The notes under the pieces were generated by a model. That model did no database searches. It was not told where the DNA came from and saw only the letters and a program-made list of their open reading frames with translations. Shown piece after piece: positions 1 through 8,672 of a stretch of 43,503 nucleotides of DNA (position 1 is the stretch's first letter; each line of letters starts with the position of its first letter). Made by a program: the position numbers and the translations under genes. The DNA is from Gammaproteobacteria bacterium (GTDB taxonomy: Bacteria > Pseudomonadota > Gammaproteobacteria > DRLM01). The stretch is taken from assembly GCA_023266095.1 (NCBI GenBank), contig JAHFRV010000025.1:1-43503 (forward strand), in the 5' to 3' direction.

Positions 1-653
1 AAGGGCCGTTCTTCGCGTTGGCCCCGGCCTTCGACGAGCAGGCCACGCTGTTTATTCATCCCGCCGGCCCGCGCGCCTTCATGGGTGCTGACCTTGGCGT
101 CGAGCGCAATCTTAAGAATGGCGTCATCGAACACCAGACGTCCGCGTTCGACCACCAGTTCGTCGACGATCGGCAACGGTGTGGGCTGTTTGGCCTCCTC
201 CGGCGCAGGTATCGTGAATACCCAATTCGCGCGGCCGTCGGCCGTGCGTTTGAGCGCCGCGTCAAGCTCGTTAAAACGCAACGACGTGATCCGTGGCGCC
301 CGTTGACGATCCTGTTTTCGAATGATCTGCCAGACCGTAGAATACGGAATCTCCAGGTGGGCGTTACGCGCGTTGACCAGATCACCGCCCAACGGCGAAT
401 CCGCGGCAAGATCGGCCGGCGGGCCGATGCGCAAGGCGCTGGCGTCGAGCCGTATCGAACCGAATAGCTTGAGTCTGAATTCATCACCGAACTCGACCGG
501 CCGTTGCAGCCGCTGCGCGAGGCTGTTCTGCAAAGGGTTCTTCAGAAAAGGCCAGCCGATTAATTCGCACAGCACGATGCCGACGGCCAGCGCGGCGAGG
601 ATGCCCAACGGCCAAGCCGCGATGCGCAGTCGCTTACGGGTTTGTGGATTCAT
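1..653 (-). CDS. AsmA-like protein, N-terminal part (cut by window edge)
   Basis: The reading frame is open from an ATG at 653 to the left window edge, so about 217 N-terminal residues are visible and the C-terminus is missing. After a short basic start (MNPQTRKR) there is one hydrophobic segment at about residues 9-30, then a stretch typical of AsmA-family proteins: 'PLQNSLAQRLQRPVEF' followed by a beta-rich segment with 'LDASALRIGPP'. AsmA-family proteins are large, inner-membrane-anchored periplasmic proteins linked to outer-membrane lipid assembly or transport. AGAAGGA lies 7 bases before the ATG, which supports this start. The family call rests on the N-terminal pattern only; the exact paralogue (AsmA, YhjG, YicH type) cannot be told. 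Confidence 0.72.
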   Translation of the reverse strand, partial: MNPQTRKRLRIAAWPLGILAALAVGIVLCELIGWPFLKNPLQNSLAQRLQRPVEFGDEFRLKLFGSIRLDASALRIGPPADLAADSPLGGDLVNARNAHLEIPYSTVWQIIRKQDRQRAPRITSLRFNELDAALKRTADGRANWVFTIPAPEEAKQPTPLPIVDELVVERGRLVFDDAILKIALDAKVSTHEGARAGGMNKQRGLLVEGRGQREERP

Positions 654-1069
654 GTCGCGGTCCTTCTATTAATGCAAATATCTGCAAGCGGGGTGCCGAT
701 GACCGGTGAGTGTCAACCGAGGATGAATACGGGTTAGCATGGGGGCCGACTGGTTCAACAGGCCGGGGACGGTCAACCGGATCAGGTATCCACGAGTTGC
801 GCGGCAGGCAACTCACCAGCATGCGCTACGTCAGAACTTTGAATGCCGTGAGAGGCCGGCGCTGCATGCCGCCCGGCTAAAGAACCTACACCTAGAATCA
901 CCGAGACGGCACTGCGGGCCAAGCACTGCATGGCAACGGATAATCGACGACCTGCTATAGAAAAGCATAACCTTTCATTTTGGAAAAGCCAGCCGTATCA
1001 CTTAAACCGTGTACCGAAATTGGGCATCGCGCCCGACGGATACAGCATAGCGGCTTTCAACAGCCGCCG
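654..1069. other. intergenic region, about 415 bp, no gene seen
   Basis: No frame here has a convincing ribosome binding site or protein-like composition. The AsmA-like gene promoter should lie at its left end, reading leftward. A perfect 6-bp hairpin (GCGGCT, 6-base loop, AGCCGC) sits at 1,050-1,067 directly after the permease stop. It could help end transcription of the ABC operon, but it lacks a T-run. Confidence 0.5.
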
Positions 1070-2104
1070 TTACATCAGCCAGCGTTTTTTCATCAGGCGG
1101 TGCGATACGAATAATGTGAAGACACCGATTCCGAACAGGGCCAGCCATTGCACAGGAAATTCAAAGAGGCCGGCGCCTTCCAACAAAATCGATTTAACCG
1201 GTTCGTAAAAGGGATATGAGGGAATTAACGGCGCGACTTTGGTTAATTCCTGGGAGAAATCCGAAAGTGCCGAAGGAAGCAGGTGCGGCAGGTAAAACAG
1301 CACTCCCAGGGTTCGCGCACTCGCTTGAGTCTGGCATAAAAAACCCACTAGAATTCCGAAAGCGCTGAAACAGAAACCGCCGATCATCAGGAAGGCGAAA
1401 TAGCTCCAGCCGCTTACGAGGTCAAAATCAACGCCCGCCATCAATTGCAGGAGCGCCGCCGCAACGGCGATTAAAATCATTCCCAAGGCGACCTTGGCGA
1501 GCAGCCATTCCACCTCGCTTATCGGAGTCTGCAACAAGCCGAGCAGGAGTTTCTTTTCTTTTTCTTCGGCCACTTGCGCCGGCAGGACGATGAATCCGAC
1601 CAGCAGCACCAGCATTAAAATCCAGGTCGGCAGCATTTGCTGCTGTATTCCGTCCTCCTGCAGGGAACGTATCTCCGAAATCCAGCTTTTACTTTTTCCC
1701 TCCAGCATCCGCTGCAGCTCGGAAACACCTTCGACGATGGCCAGGGTTTGAAAGGAAGCCTTCGCCAGCACGATTAAAGTGAAGCTGTCGGCTTGCCCGG
1801 CGGACGGTATTAAAACACCATCGCCGTTTTTTTCCTTGAGCCAGCGTTGCGCGTCCGCTTGATCGGTAAACCAGGAAATCGTAAAGACGCGGTCGGCCGA
1901 CCGCAGGCTTTGCAGCAACGCCGGCGTATATTGCGCGTGTTCGATCAGCCCGATTTTTATTTTTTGCGCGTCCAGCCGGTTGCCGTCCACCAGCTGCAAT
2001 ACCACGAAGACAAAAAGCGGAATAAATAAGACTAAATAAAGCGTTTTGTTTTTGAAGGCGATGGCCAGGTCATTGGCGATTAATATCGCGATATTTCTGA
2101 TCAT
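1070..2104 (-). CDS. ABC-2 type transporter permease
   Basis: 344 residues. There is one N-terminal membrane helix at about 21-40, then a soluble periplasmic part of about 120 residues, then five hydrophobic helices from about residue 160 onward. This is the ABC-2 export permease layout. The segment 'AEEKEKKLLLGLLQTPIS' after the second helix is the usual coupling region that contacts the ATPase. The ATG overlaps the stop of the upstream ATPase gene (ATGA), so the two are translationally coupled and should form one exporter in the inner membrane. Substrate is unknown. The layout resembles permeases with a large extracytoplasmic domain such as the NatB/YhfM types. Confidence 0.88.
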   Translation of the reverse strand: MIRNIAILIANDLAIAFKNKTLYLVLFIPLFVFVVLQLVDGNRLDAQKIKIGLIEHAQYTPALLQSLRSADRVFTISWFTDQADAQRWLKEKNGDGVLIPSAGQADSFTLIVLAKASFQTLAIVEGVSELQRMLEGKSKSWISEIRSLQEDGIQQQMLPTWILMLVLLVGFIVLPAQVAEEKEKKLLLGLLQTPISEVEWLLAKVALGMILIAVAAALLQLMAGVDFDLVSGWSYFAFLMIGGFCFSAFGILVGFLCQTQASARTLGVLFYLPHLLPSALSDFSQELTKVAPLIPSYPFYEPVKSILLEGAGLFEFPVQWLALFGIGVFTLFVSHRLMKKRWLM

Positions 2105-2781
2105 GAATAAAGAGTCTGATGAATGTTCGACGTGAAATATTCCGAAGGTTGACCGTCGAAAACCAGCGAGCCTTGATGCAGCACCATGATCCGGGTGGCG
2201 AGGCTTTTAATTTCTTCGGGTCGATGAGAAGTAAAAAGAATGGTCTTGCCCGACGCGTGGATTTTACCGAGCGACAGGTAAATTTCCCTGGTCATTTCAA
2301 AATCGAGTCCCGAAGTCGGTTCGTCCAGGAGCAGGAGAGGCGCATCCGCCAACAAGGAACGGGCGATGCTGACTCGCTGTTTCAAACCTTTCGACAAGGT
2401 TTGCACTTTGCTATGCCGAAATGGCAGTAGATTGAATTCCTGCAGCGTCTCTTCGATACGCGAAGAGGCGACTTGAAACAGGCGGCCAAAAAGCACGAGA
2501 TTGTATTCCACGGAAAAGAAATCGAAGAGGTTCGGCGTTTCCGGGACGAAGCCGATTTTTCTAACCAGGGCCCGCCTGTCGCCGAGATCGATCCCGTCGA
2601 CCCGCACCCGTCCGTTATCCGGCACCAACCAGCCTGCGATCATCTTCAACAGCGTCGACTTGCCCGCGCCGTTATGCCCCACCACTGCGATCAACTCGCC
2701 TTTTTCGACGGTAAAATCCGTGGCCCGCAGACCTCTCGTCCCTTTATAAATTTTGCAAAGACGATCGACCTCAAGCTGCAT
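2101..2781 (-). CDS. ABC transporter ATP-binding protein
   Basis: 226 residues from the ATG at 2,781, where the protein starts MQLEVDRLCKIYKG as these ATPases do. The frame is open further upstream to a TTG at 2,865, but that extension is not ABC-like. Motifs in order: Walker A GHNGAGKST (about 38-46), Q-loop region 'IGFVPETPNL', signature 'LSKGLKQR', Walker B 'LLLLDEPTSGLD', and the switch His in 'FTSHR'. It powers the ABC-2 permease encoded immediately downstream with a 4-base overlap. The start has only a weak GAGTGGA-like ribosome binding site, so translation may partly depend on the short ORF upstream in the same frame. Confidence 0.9.
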   Translation of the reverse strand: MQLEVDRLCKIYKGTRGLRATDFTVEKGELIAVVGHNGAGKSTLLKMIAGWLVPDNGRVRVDGIDLGDRRALVRKIGFVPETPNLFDFFSVEYNLVLFGRLFQVASSRIEETLQEFNLLPFRHSKVQTLSKGLKQRVSIARSLLADAPLLLLDEPTSGLDFEMTREIYLSLGKIHASGKTILFTSHRPEEIKSLATRIMVLHQGSLVFDGQPSEYFTSNIHQTLYS

Positions 2782-2874
2782 GAAGATTCCACTCGGAAAA
2801 CGCGCCGCGCCGTATTTTATCGTTGGTTCTGGCCCCGCCCCCGACAGCGTCGGCAACGGGACCAAAAATTCTTT

Positions 2875-2940
2875 TTACACGCGTTTTGCCAAAAAGATGA
2901 CCAGCAGGACTAAAACCACGATTACCAGTACGCCTTCCAT
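2875..2940 (-). CDS. 21-residue single-helix membrane microprotein (candidate)
   Basis: An ATG at 2,940 is preceded by AAAGGAG with an 8-base spacer, one of the best ribosome binding sites in this part of the window. It opens MEGVLVIVVLVLLVIFLAKR, then V and a TAA at 2,875. Nearly all residues form one membrane helix, with E2 at one end and K/R at the other. It lies in the same frame as the ABC ATPase, 93 bases before the ATPase ATG. It may be a small membrane protein of the exporter, a translated leader that tunes the operon, or a remnant of a longer membrane protein N-terminus. I do not recognise a family. The start signal is strong; the function is unknown. Confidence 0.5.
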   Translation of the reverse strand: MEGVLVIVVLVLLVIFLAKRV

Positions 2941-3296
2941 ATCATTTACTCCTTTACAGTATTACGACTTTGATTTCATTAGGCGATCGCCACAAGTATA
3001 TCAATCGCCCTCGTTGCGCTTTTTTCTCTTGGTTTGAAATTATTAATGCTGGTGCAGCTATTCGGAAATTCCAAAGAGGTAAAACCGGAATTGCACTGCG
3101 GGGTAGTCGCTGCCTTTAGCGACTCATGCACTATGAAGCATTCATGGAGATGAATATATGAGGTCAACGCTTCGCGTTGAATAAAGCTCACTTAGATTAT
3201 ATAGCTCGCTCCTCCATCAGCGTCAATCTAATTCTGTGATCCCAGGAAGAATTTAAGACAATTATCGGGACAATGCCCGCACGACGGGATCCATCT
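2941..3296. other. intergenic region with a hairpin
   Basis: About 355 bases of lower GC content without a convincing gene. A perfect 7-bp hairpin (TCAACGC, TTC loop, GCGTTGA) lies at 3,164-3,180. The promoter of the leftward ABC operon should lie here. The end of the cstA-ybdD transcript also falls in this stretch, but I see no T-tailed terminator for it. Confidence 0.4.
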
Positions 3297-3488
3297 TCAA
3301 CAGCAGCGCCGCACGCCGTTCCACTTGCGCGCCTGCTCGGCCTTGAAGAAGCGCTTGCGATCGAGTGGCTGTCGGTCTTCGTGGGCATGCCGCTCCTGCC
3401 AGTGCGCGAGATAACGCTCATAGGCGTCATCACCGCTGACTTGGCGCAGGCCCGACCATAGTTTGTGCCACCAATACACGTTGTTCAT
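3297..3488 (-). CDS. ybdD: YbdD/YjiX family small protein
   Basis: 63 residues starting MNNVYWWHKLWSGLRQ and ending RKWNGVRRCC. Family hallmarks are the short length, the 'YxxYxxHxxxxH' middle (YERYLAHWQERHAH), an acidic/aromatic 'RKRFFKAEQARKW' segment, and the terminal RCC. YbdD/YjiX proteins are nearly always encoded directly after CstA-type carriers and are thought to work with them. Here the ATG is 4 bases after the cstA stop, so they form one operon. The protein has no membrane helix and should be cytoplasmic. The identification is solid from sequence plus context; the biochemical role of the family is poorly defined. Confidence 0.9.
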   Translation of the reverse strand: MNNVYWWHKLWSGLRQVSGDDAYERYLAHWQERHAHEDRQPLDRKRFFKAEQARKWNGVRRCC

Positions 3489-3492
3489 CGCA

Positions 3493-5589
3493 TCAATCCC
3501 TCACCCAGTCTTCAACGAGCCGGCTCGGCACATGCGGCGCTTCGCTGAGCGGCGGGTGTTTGTGGCCGCGCACGGCGCAGTAACAGACACGCAGCATGTC
3601 GAGCACCAGCACCCAGGTGGCGATCAAAAAGAAGGCGGTCAGCGCGGCGTCGAGCCGGTCGTTGAAGATCAAGTGCGGCGCGGAGGCAAGTTTGTCGGGC
3701 GGCAGCGCGCCGGCGGCGAGTTTGTCGGCGAGGTCGCGGGCATGCGAGAGAAAGCCGATGCGGACTTCGGGACTGAAGAGTTTTTCCCAGGCCGCGCTGG
3801 TGGTGATGATCACCAACCAAGTGAGCGGCAGTCCCGTGACCCACGCGTAGCGCAGCTTGCCGGATTTGACGAGGATGGTGGTGCCCACGCACAACGCGAT
3901 GGCCGCGAGCATCTGGTTGGAGATGCCGAACAGCGGCCACAGGCTGTTGATGCCGCCGAGCGGATCGATGGTGCCCATGTAGAGGAAATAGCCCCAGGCC
4001 GAGACCACACAGGCGCTGGTGAACAACACGCTGGGATACCAGCTGGTGCGGCCCAGCGCGGGCACCACATTGCCGAGCAGGTCTTGCAGCATGAAGCGGC
4101 CGACCCGGGTGCCGGCGTCGAGCGTGGTGAGAATGAACAAGGCCTCGAACATGATCGCGAAGTGATACCACATGGCGAGCATACCCTCGCCGAAGGCCCG
4201 CGAAAAGATGCTGGCCATGCCCACCGCCAGCGAGGGCGCGCCGCCGGTGCGCGCGAACAGACTCTCCTCACCCATCTCTTTGGCGAGCAGCTCCATCTGT
4301 TCGACGGTGACCGGAAAGCCCCAGCTGCTGATTTTGGCGACGGCCTCGGCGGCCGTCGCGCCGACCACGCCGGTCGGGCTGTTGATCGCGAAATACACGC
4401 CGGGGTCGAGCACGGTGGCGGCGATCATGGCCATGATGGCGACGAAGGATTCCATCATCATCGCGCCGTAGCCGATGAAGCGGATGTCGCGCTCATTGGC
4501 CAGCAGCTTGGGCGTGGTGCCCGAGGCGATCAATGAATGGAAACCCGAGATCGCGCCGCAGGCGATGGTGATGAACACGAACGGGAACAGCGTGCCGCCG
4601 AAGATCGGGCCGGTGCCGTCGATGAATTGGGTGAGCGCCGGCATTTGCACGTCGGGGCGCAGGATCACGATGGCGACCGCCAGCGCGATCACCGTGCCGA
4701 TTTTCATGAAGGTCGAGAGATAATCGCGCGGTGCGAGCAGCAGCCACACCGGCGCCACCGCCGCGACGAAGCCGTAGGCGATGATCATCAGCGCCAGCGT
4801 GGGGCCGTCGTAGTCGAACCAGACGCGCAGCGTCGGATGGTGGTCGATCCAGCCGCCGCCCGCGACCGCCAGCAGCAGCAATGTGACGCCGATCAACGTG
4901 CCTTCCAACACGCGGCCCGGGCGGACATTGCGCATATAGAGGCCGATCAGTATGGCGATGGGGATGGTGGCGGCGACGGTCGAGGTGGCCCACGGGCTGT
5001 GCTTCATCGCGTTGACCACCACCAGGCCGAGCACGGCGATGAGGATGACCATGATCATCATCACCCCGATCAACGCGGCGATGCCACCGATGGGGCCGAG
5101 CTCGTCGCGCGCCATCTGGCCGAGCGAGCGGCCGTTGCGACGCGTCGAGAAAAACAGCGTGACGAAGTCTTGCACGCAGCCACCGAGCACCGCGCCGATC
5201 AGGATCCACAACGTGCCGGGCAGATAGCCGAACTGCGCGGCGAGGGTCGGTCCGATCAGCGGGCCGGGCCCGGCGATGGCCGCGAAGTGGTGGCCGAACA
5301 CCACCCATTTATTGGTGGGGACGAAGTCGCGGCCGTCGTTGAAGCGCTCGGCCGGCGTCGCGCGCGTCGGATCGAGCACCAGCACCTTGGCGGCGATGAA
5401 GGCGCTGTAAAAGCGGTAACCGATGGCATAGACGCACACCGCCGCGACGATGAACCACAGGCTGTTGATGGTCTCACCGCGCGACAGCGCGATGCCGCCC
5501 ACCGCCGACGCACCGAGGATGGAAATCGCCGTCCATAACAAGATCGCCCATGGCTGTCGTATTGTCCGCACCGCTGTCGGCTGCCCCAT
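3493..5589 (-). CDS. cstA: CstA-type carbon starvation protein / peptide or pyruvate transporter
   Basis: About 698 residues from the ATG at 5,589, which has GGAGGGG just upstream. An upstream extension of the frame exists but is proline-rich and not CstA-like. The protein has 16 or more membrane helices. CstA signatures are 'ALSRGETINSLWFIVAAV' near the start, 'ERFNDGRDFVPTNKWVVFG' followed by 'HHFAAIAGPGPLIGPTLAAQ' at about 90-125, and 'GCVQDFVTLFFSTRRNGRSL'. CstA/BtsT proteins are inner-membrane carriers for pyruvate or peptides, induced on nutrient limitation. It is in an operon with ybdD. Many long opposite-strand frames overlap this gene and are shadows of its GC-rich codon use. Confidence 0.95.
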   Translation of the reverse strand: MGQPTAVRTIRQPWAILLWTAISILGASAVGGIALSRGETINSLWFIVAAVCVYAIGYRFYSAFIAAKVLVLDPTRATPAERFNDGRDFVPTNKWVVFGHHFAAIAGPGPLIGPTLAAQFGYLPGTLWILIGAVLGGCVQDFVTLFFSTRRNGRSLGQMARDELGPIGGIAALIGVMMIMVILIAVLGLVVVNAMKHSPWATSTVAATIPIAILIGLYMRNVRPGRVLEGTLIGVTLLLLAVAGGGWIDHHPTLRVWFDYDGPTLALMIIAYGFVAAVAPVWLLLAPRDYLSTFMKIGTVIALAVAIVILRPDVQMPALTQFIDGTGPIFGGTLFPFVFITIACGAISGFHSLIASGTTPKLLANERDIRFIGYGAMMMESFVAIMAMIAATVLDPGVYFAINSPTGVVGATAAEAVAKISSWGFPVTVEQMELLAKEMGEESLFARTGGAPSLAVGMASIFSRAFGEGMLAMWYHFAIMFEALFILTTLDAGTRVGRFMLQDLLGNVVPALGRTSWYPSVLFTSACVVSAWGYFLYMGTIDPLGGINSLWPLFGISNQMLAAIALCVGTTILVKSGKLRYAWVTGLPLTWLVIITTSAAWEKLFSPEVRIGFLSHARDLADKLAAGALPPDKLASAPHLIFNDRLDAALTAFFLIATWVLVLDMLRVCYCAVRGHKHPPLSEAPHVPSRLVEDWVRD

Positions 5590-5790
5590 AACCCCTCCAC
5601 TCGTTAGTTTTAATGCGGCGTATTTTAACCCAGCTGGTAGTGGAGGAGGGGGTTTATGCACCGTCGATAAGGGCCGGTGCCGTTTTGAGGACGATTGCTC
5701 TGGATTGGGGCGCGCCGCCGGGCGGATGAAGGCGGCGGTCAGGAGCTCAATATTCGCGTTAAATACACATTAGGTCAGGTGCGACCCCTC

Positions 5791-5818
5791 ATAAAAACGG
5801 GGCCGAACCGGCCCCGTT
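5791..5818 (-). terminator. rho-independent terminator after the secreted-protein operon
   Basis: On the minus strand there is a perfect 10-bp stem (AACGGGGCCG with CGGCCCCGTT, 3-base loop) followed by TTTTTAT, 20 bases after the stop of the M23-like gene at 5,839. Confidence 0.9.
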
Positions 5819-5838
5819 GCAGGCGAACATGCGCTCCC

Positions 5839-6870
5839 TCAATTGACGATGCGTACCTGTTTTATGATCGCCGCGCTATTACTCGAGGCATCCCAAGCCT
5901 TCACTTCCACCCAATAGGTGCCGTTGGGCAGGGCGGTGGTATCCCAAGCAAAGTTCTCATCGAAATTATTGGCATTGTTGTCGTCCACGTTGCTCACCGC
6001 GTAGTAATAGCTCTCGGTGCCGCAATAGGCGCTGCTGGAATCGAAGGGCGCCGCGTTGCGATACAACACCGTGGTCTTATTCGACGGTGGAATCTTGGTG
6101 AAGTTGATGGTCTTGCCGGTCTTCACCACCGTGCCGGCGGGCAGGGTTTTAACCTGATATCGAATGTACATCACGCCGGTGCGGTGATTCTGCGTCGCGG
6201 TGACGAATTGGCGATCCGAGGCGCGGGCGATGATGTCCACCTGGCCGCTGACATTGGTGTAAGGGAAGCCCGGCGGAATCACCGAGCTGGAGCCGTTGTT
6301 GGTGAATTGCAAATCTGTCACCGCGGGGCCGTTGACGTCGTTACGCGGTTCGAGATCCCACACCGGGTCTTCGCAGCCGCCGTCGTCGCAGGCCTCGAAG
6401 TGCAAGTGGTGGTAATCGCAGGCCGTCCAGAACACCAGGCGCGCGACGGCTGAGTTAGCGGGCATCACCGTGCCGTTGGTTTCGTGATCGCGCACCGACT
6501 GCGGAATGGAATTGAAATCCAAGTGCCAGTATTTGTATTCGCTGTGCTCGCTGTCGCCGTGCGCGACGACGGCGCCGTTGTACAAAGACCCCGCGCCCGG
6601 CAGACTCAAACTCACCGTGCCCGCCCGCGTGCTGCGCACGAACGGTCCGGCGGGGGCGGGATCATCGTCGACGATATCGATGCCGGTGTGAAAATACGGC
6701 CCGCCGCTGTATTGCTGAAATTCACCGCCGCTGTTACCGATGGGGTGAGTTTGATTAGTGGGCTCGATGGGCCACGCCGTATTGGGAAAATGGCAGCCCG
6801 GTAACAACAGGCTTGCCCCCGCCACCGCGAACAGACCCGCCGTGATCGTATAGGTAGGTAGTTTCAACAT
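5839..6870 (-). CDS. M23-type (lysostaphin-like) metallopeptidase domain lipoprotein
   Basis: 343 residues. The N-terminal helix ends LLLPGC (C26), a likely lipoprotein signal although Pro at -2 is unusual. Then comes an M23-like zinc site: HTGID (H61 and D65), 'YWHL' (H116) and HLHFE (H155 and H157). These are the ligands and catalytic His expected in endopeptidases that cut peptidoglycan cross-bridges. The Cys pairs around the last motif (C151, C161, C166) suggest a disulphide in the periplasm. Residues from about 190 to the end look like one or two beta-sandwich domains. The start has AGAGGAGG with 7-base spacing. It is the second gene of an operon with the propeller protein. Whether it has enzymatic activity is inferred, not shown. 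Confidence 0.75.
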   Translation of the reverse strand: MLKLPTYTITAGLFAVAGASLLLPGCHFPNTAWPIEPTNQTHPIGNSGGEFQQYSGGPYFHTGIDIVDDDPAPAGPFVRSTRAGTVSLSLPGAGSLYNGAVVAHGDSEHSEYKYWHLDFNSIPQSVRDHETNGTVMPANSAVARLVFWTACDYHHLHFEACDDGGCEDPVWDLEPRNDVNGPAVTDLQFTNNGSSSVIPPGFPYTNVSGQVDIIARASDRQFVTATQNHRTGVMYIRYQVKTLPAGTVVKTGKTINFTKIPPSNKTTVLYRNAAPFDSSSAYCGTESYYYAVSNVDDNNANNFDENFAWDTTALPNGTYWVEVKAWDASSNSAAIIKQVRIVN

Positions 6871-6902
6871 GGTTTATCCTCCTCTGAGTTCGCGCTGGCG
6901 AA

Positions 6903-8108
6903 TTACTTGGCCTGGCGCGTGACCTGGATGCTGTAGAGACTGATTTGCTCCAAGGTGCGTACCAAGGCGTAATGGCCGCTGGCGTCGAATTGCACCATCG
7001 GTATCCAGGCATTGGAGCGGGCATGCTCGGTGCGCTGCATGGGCGCGAGCGGTTGCGCCGTGACGGCGTCGAGGAACCACAACTCGCCGCTTTTGAGCTC
7101 CGCGGCCTGCGCACCCACGGCGATGACGCCGAGATCGTTCACCGCTACGCTGTTGATCGCGGCGCCCGAGGCCACCTTGAATGTACCCGCGGGTTTGCCG
7201 CTTTGCGGTGAAAATGTAAACACCATGTTATGCCCCGTCACCGCCCCATATTGGCCGTTGGGCGAGAGCGCGATATTGCGTACATTGCCTTCGTCGCCGA
7301 CGGCGGCGAGACCGGTCTCCCACACCAGTTTGCCCTGCTGATACAAAGCCACGTTATTGCGCGCCTTGGCGTCGGCGATCAACACCATGCCGCTGGCCTG
7401 ATTGGCCGCGGCGAACATTTTCACCGGCCGGTCTATCGCCCAGCGCGCCGCGGCGGTGGCCGGATCGTAGGCGGTCAAACCGCTGTCCTGGCTGTTGATG
7501 AAGAACAGGCCGCCGTCGGGACTGAAGGCGGAATCGTGGCTCAGTTGCGGCCGCACCGAAATGACCTCGCGTTGCTTATCGCTGTTGCCGGCGCGATCGA
7601 AGAAACGATAGATCACCTGCCTAGCGGTCAGCGCGGTGTGGGTATTGCCCGGATCGACGCCGACCACGCTCTTGCCGTCGGGCGAGAGGCGGAAAAAAAC
7701 ATGGCGGGCATCGTCCAGCTTCGCCAGCGTCCGGCCGCCGATGTCCCGCAACTCGAAACTCTCCACGGCGTGATGATTGTGACTGAGCACACCCACCAAG
7801 CCGCGCGCCGCGTCCCCGGTCAAGGAATCGGGCAGCAGCGCGCTCTTGCCCAGCGCGCCGCCGTGTTCGAGACGGAACAAGGTGCTGGCCTTGCCCTGTT
7901 CGAACACCACCACTTCTTCCGGCGTGGTGGCGATCACCCGCGGCGGCGTGCCGGAGTCGATCACGGTTTGGTAAATGCGCGCCTGCAGAGGCTCGGCGAG
8001 CGGCGCACGCCACAGGACGTCCACTGTCGCCGCGGCCTGTGCCTGGCCCGCGGTCAGCAGTGCCGTTACCAGCAACGCGCCCATCCAATGCTGTGTGCGA
8101 TCTTTCAT
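6903..8108 (-). CDS. secreted beta-propeller protein, function unknown
   Basis: 401 residues from the ATG at 8,108, which has an excellent AAGGAGG five bases upstream; the frame is open further back but without a start signal. The signal peptide is 'MGALLVTALLTAGQAQA' with cleavage likely near residue 26. The rest is a repeated beta-strand pattern of about 45-residue blades, for example 'HVFFRLSPDGKSVVGVD', 'SHDSAFSPDGGLFFINSQ', 'NIALSPNGQYGAVTG' and 'VQFDASGHYALVRT', typical of WD40/YVTN-like propellers. It is first in a two-gene operon with the M23-like lipoprotein (32 bases apart) and should be periplasmic. No catalytic motif is visible; a role in binding or scaffolding is a guess. Confidence 0.75.
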   Translation of the reverse strand: MKDRTQHWMGALLVTALLTAGQAQAAATVDVLWRAPLAEPLQARIYQTVIDSGTPPRVIATTPEEVVVFEQGKASTLFRLEHGGALGKSALLPDSLTGDAARGLVGVLSHNHHAVESFELRDIGGRTLAKLDDARHVFFRLSPDGKSVVGVDPGNTHTALTARQVIYRFFDRAGNSDKQREVISVRPQLSHDSAFSPDGGLFFINSQDSGLTAYDPATAAARWAIDRPVKMFAAANQASGMVLIADAKARNNVALYQQGKLVWETGLAAVGDEGNVRNIALSPNGQYGAVTGHNMVFTFSPQSGKPAGTFKVASGAAINSVAVNDLGVIAVGAQAAELKSGELWFLDAVTAQPLAPMQRTEHARSNAWIPMVQFDASGHYALVRTLEQISLYSIQVTRQAK

Positions 8109-8639
8109 GGTTTCCTCCTTCCGCCCATGCACCGCGGCGGTGACGGTTAGCAAAGAATGCGCATGATCTTTCGCGCGGTATAGGCGGCACTGTGCTGCAC
8201 TGAATTCGAAGGCAACGAACCATGTCGATCCACCGCGCTTGATGTCCAGTGAAACACGGTGCGCGGCAAGAAACCCGGCATTTACAAGCAGGGAAAATGT
8301 CAACTATTCACGACGGCGCCCAACCAGCGGGCTGAATTACTAAACCATTCATTGAGCCACATCCCTTCACCACCCCGCCCCGTCGGGGCACCCCTCCTCA
8401 TAGAGGAGGGGAGAAACATCCATCTCCCCGTTCCCCGCCGCATTATCGATTGCGACCTAGTAACAATCCTTATCAGGAGGGGAGAAAACATCCATCTCCC
8501 CTCCTTATGCAAGGAGGGGTGGACGCGAAGCGGACGGGGTGGTTCCGTCTTTCCAAGGAGAGTTGCGGCCTGAGCCGACGGGTGCTTGGTCTGCCGCGCC
8601 AGGCTTTATCAACGCAGTTCTTAGTGTTCAGCGGGGAAA
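8109..8639. other. intergenic region with promoter of the secreted-protein operon and a dispersed repeat
   Basis: About 530 bases without a supported gene. The right half is taken up by the repeat described separately. The leftward promoter of the propeller/M23 operon should lie within the first 200 bases, but I cannot point to a convincing -35/-10 pair. Confidence 0.4.
8369..8543. repeat. dispersed palindromic repeat, copy A
   Basis: An intergenic block begins ACCACCCCGCCCCGTCGGGG and ends GCGGACGGGGTGGT, so its ends are imperfect inverted repeats. Inside are paired 'CCCCTCCT...AGGAGGGG' arms repeated about twice, separated by 'GAGAAA(A)CATCCATCTCCCC'. The same design recurs at 16,200-16,348, so this is a repeat family of the genome rather than a local hairpin. 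Confidence 0.75.
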
Positions 8640-8663
8640 CGCCGCGGTACGTTCCCCGCGGCG
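8640..8663 (-). terminator. hairpin terminator after the CRP/FNR-type gene
   Basis: On the minus strand there is a perfect 8-bp stem CGCCGCGG/CCGCGGCG with an 8-base loop, starting 9 bases after the stop at 8,673. It is followed by only three T, so termination may be weak or factor-assisted. Confidence 0.6.
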
Positions 8664-8672
8664 AGAACGCTT

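Noticed and set aside
3463-5538. Two long plus-strand frames (over 300 codons each) opposite cstA
   Set aside because: They are His/Asp/Arg-rich, without recognisable domains, and mirror the GC-rich codons of the clear CstA gene on the other strand.
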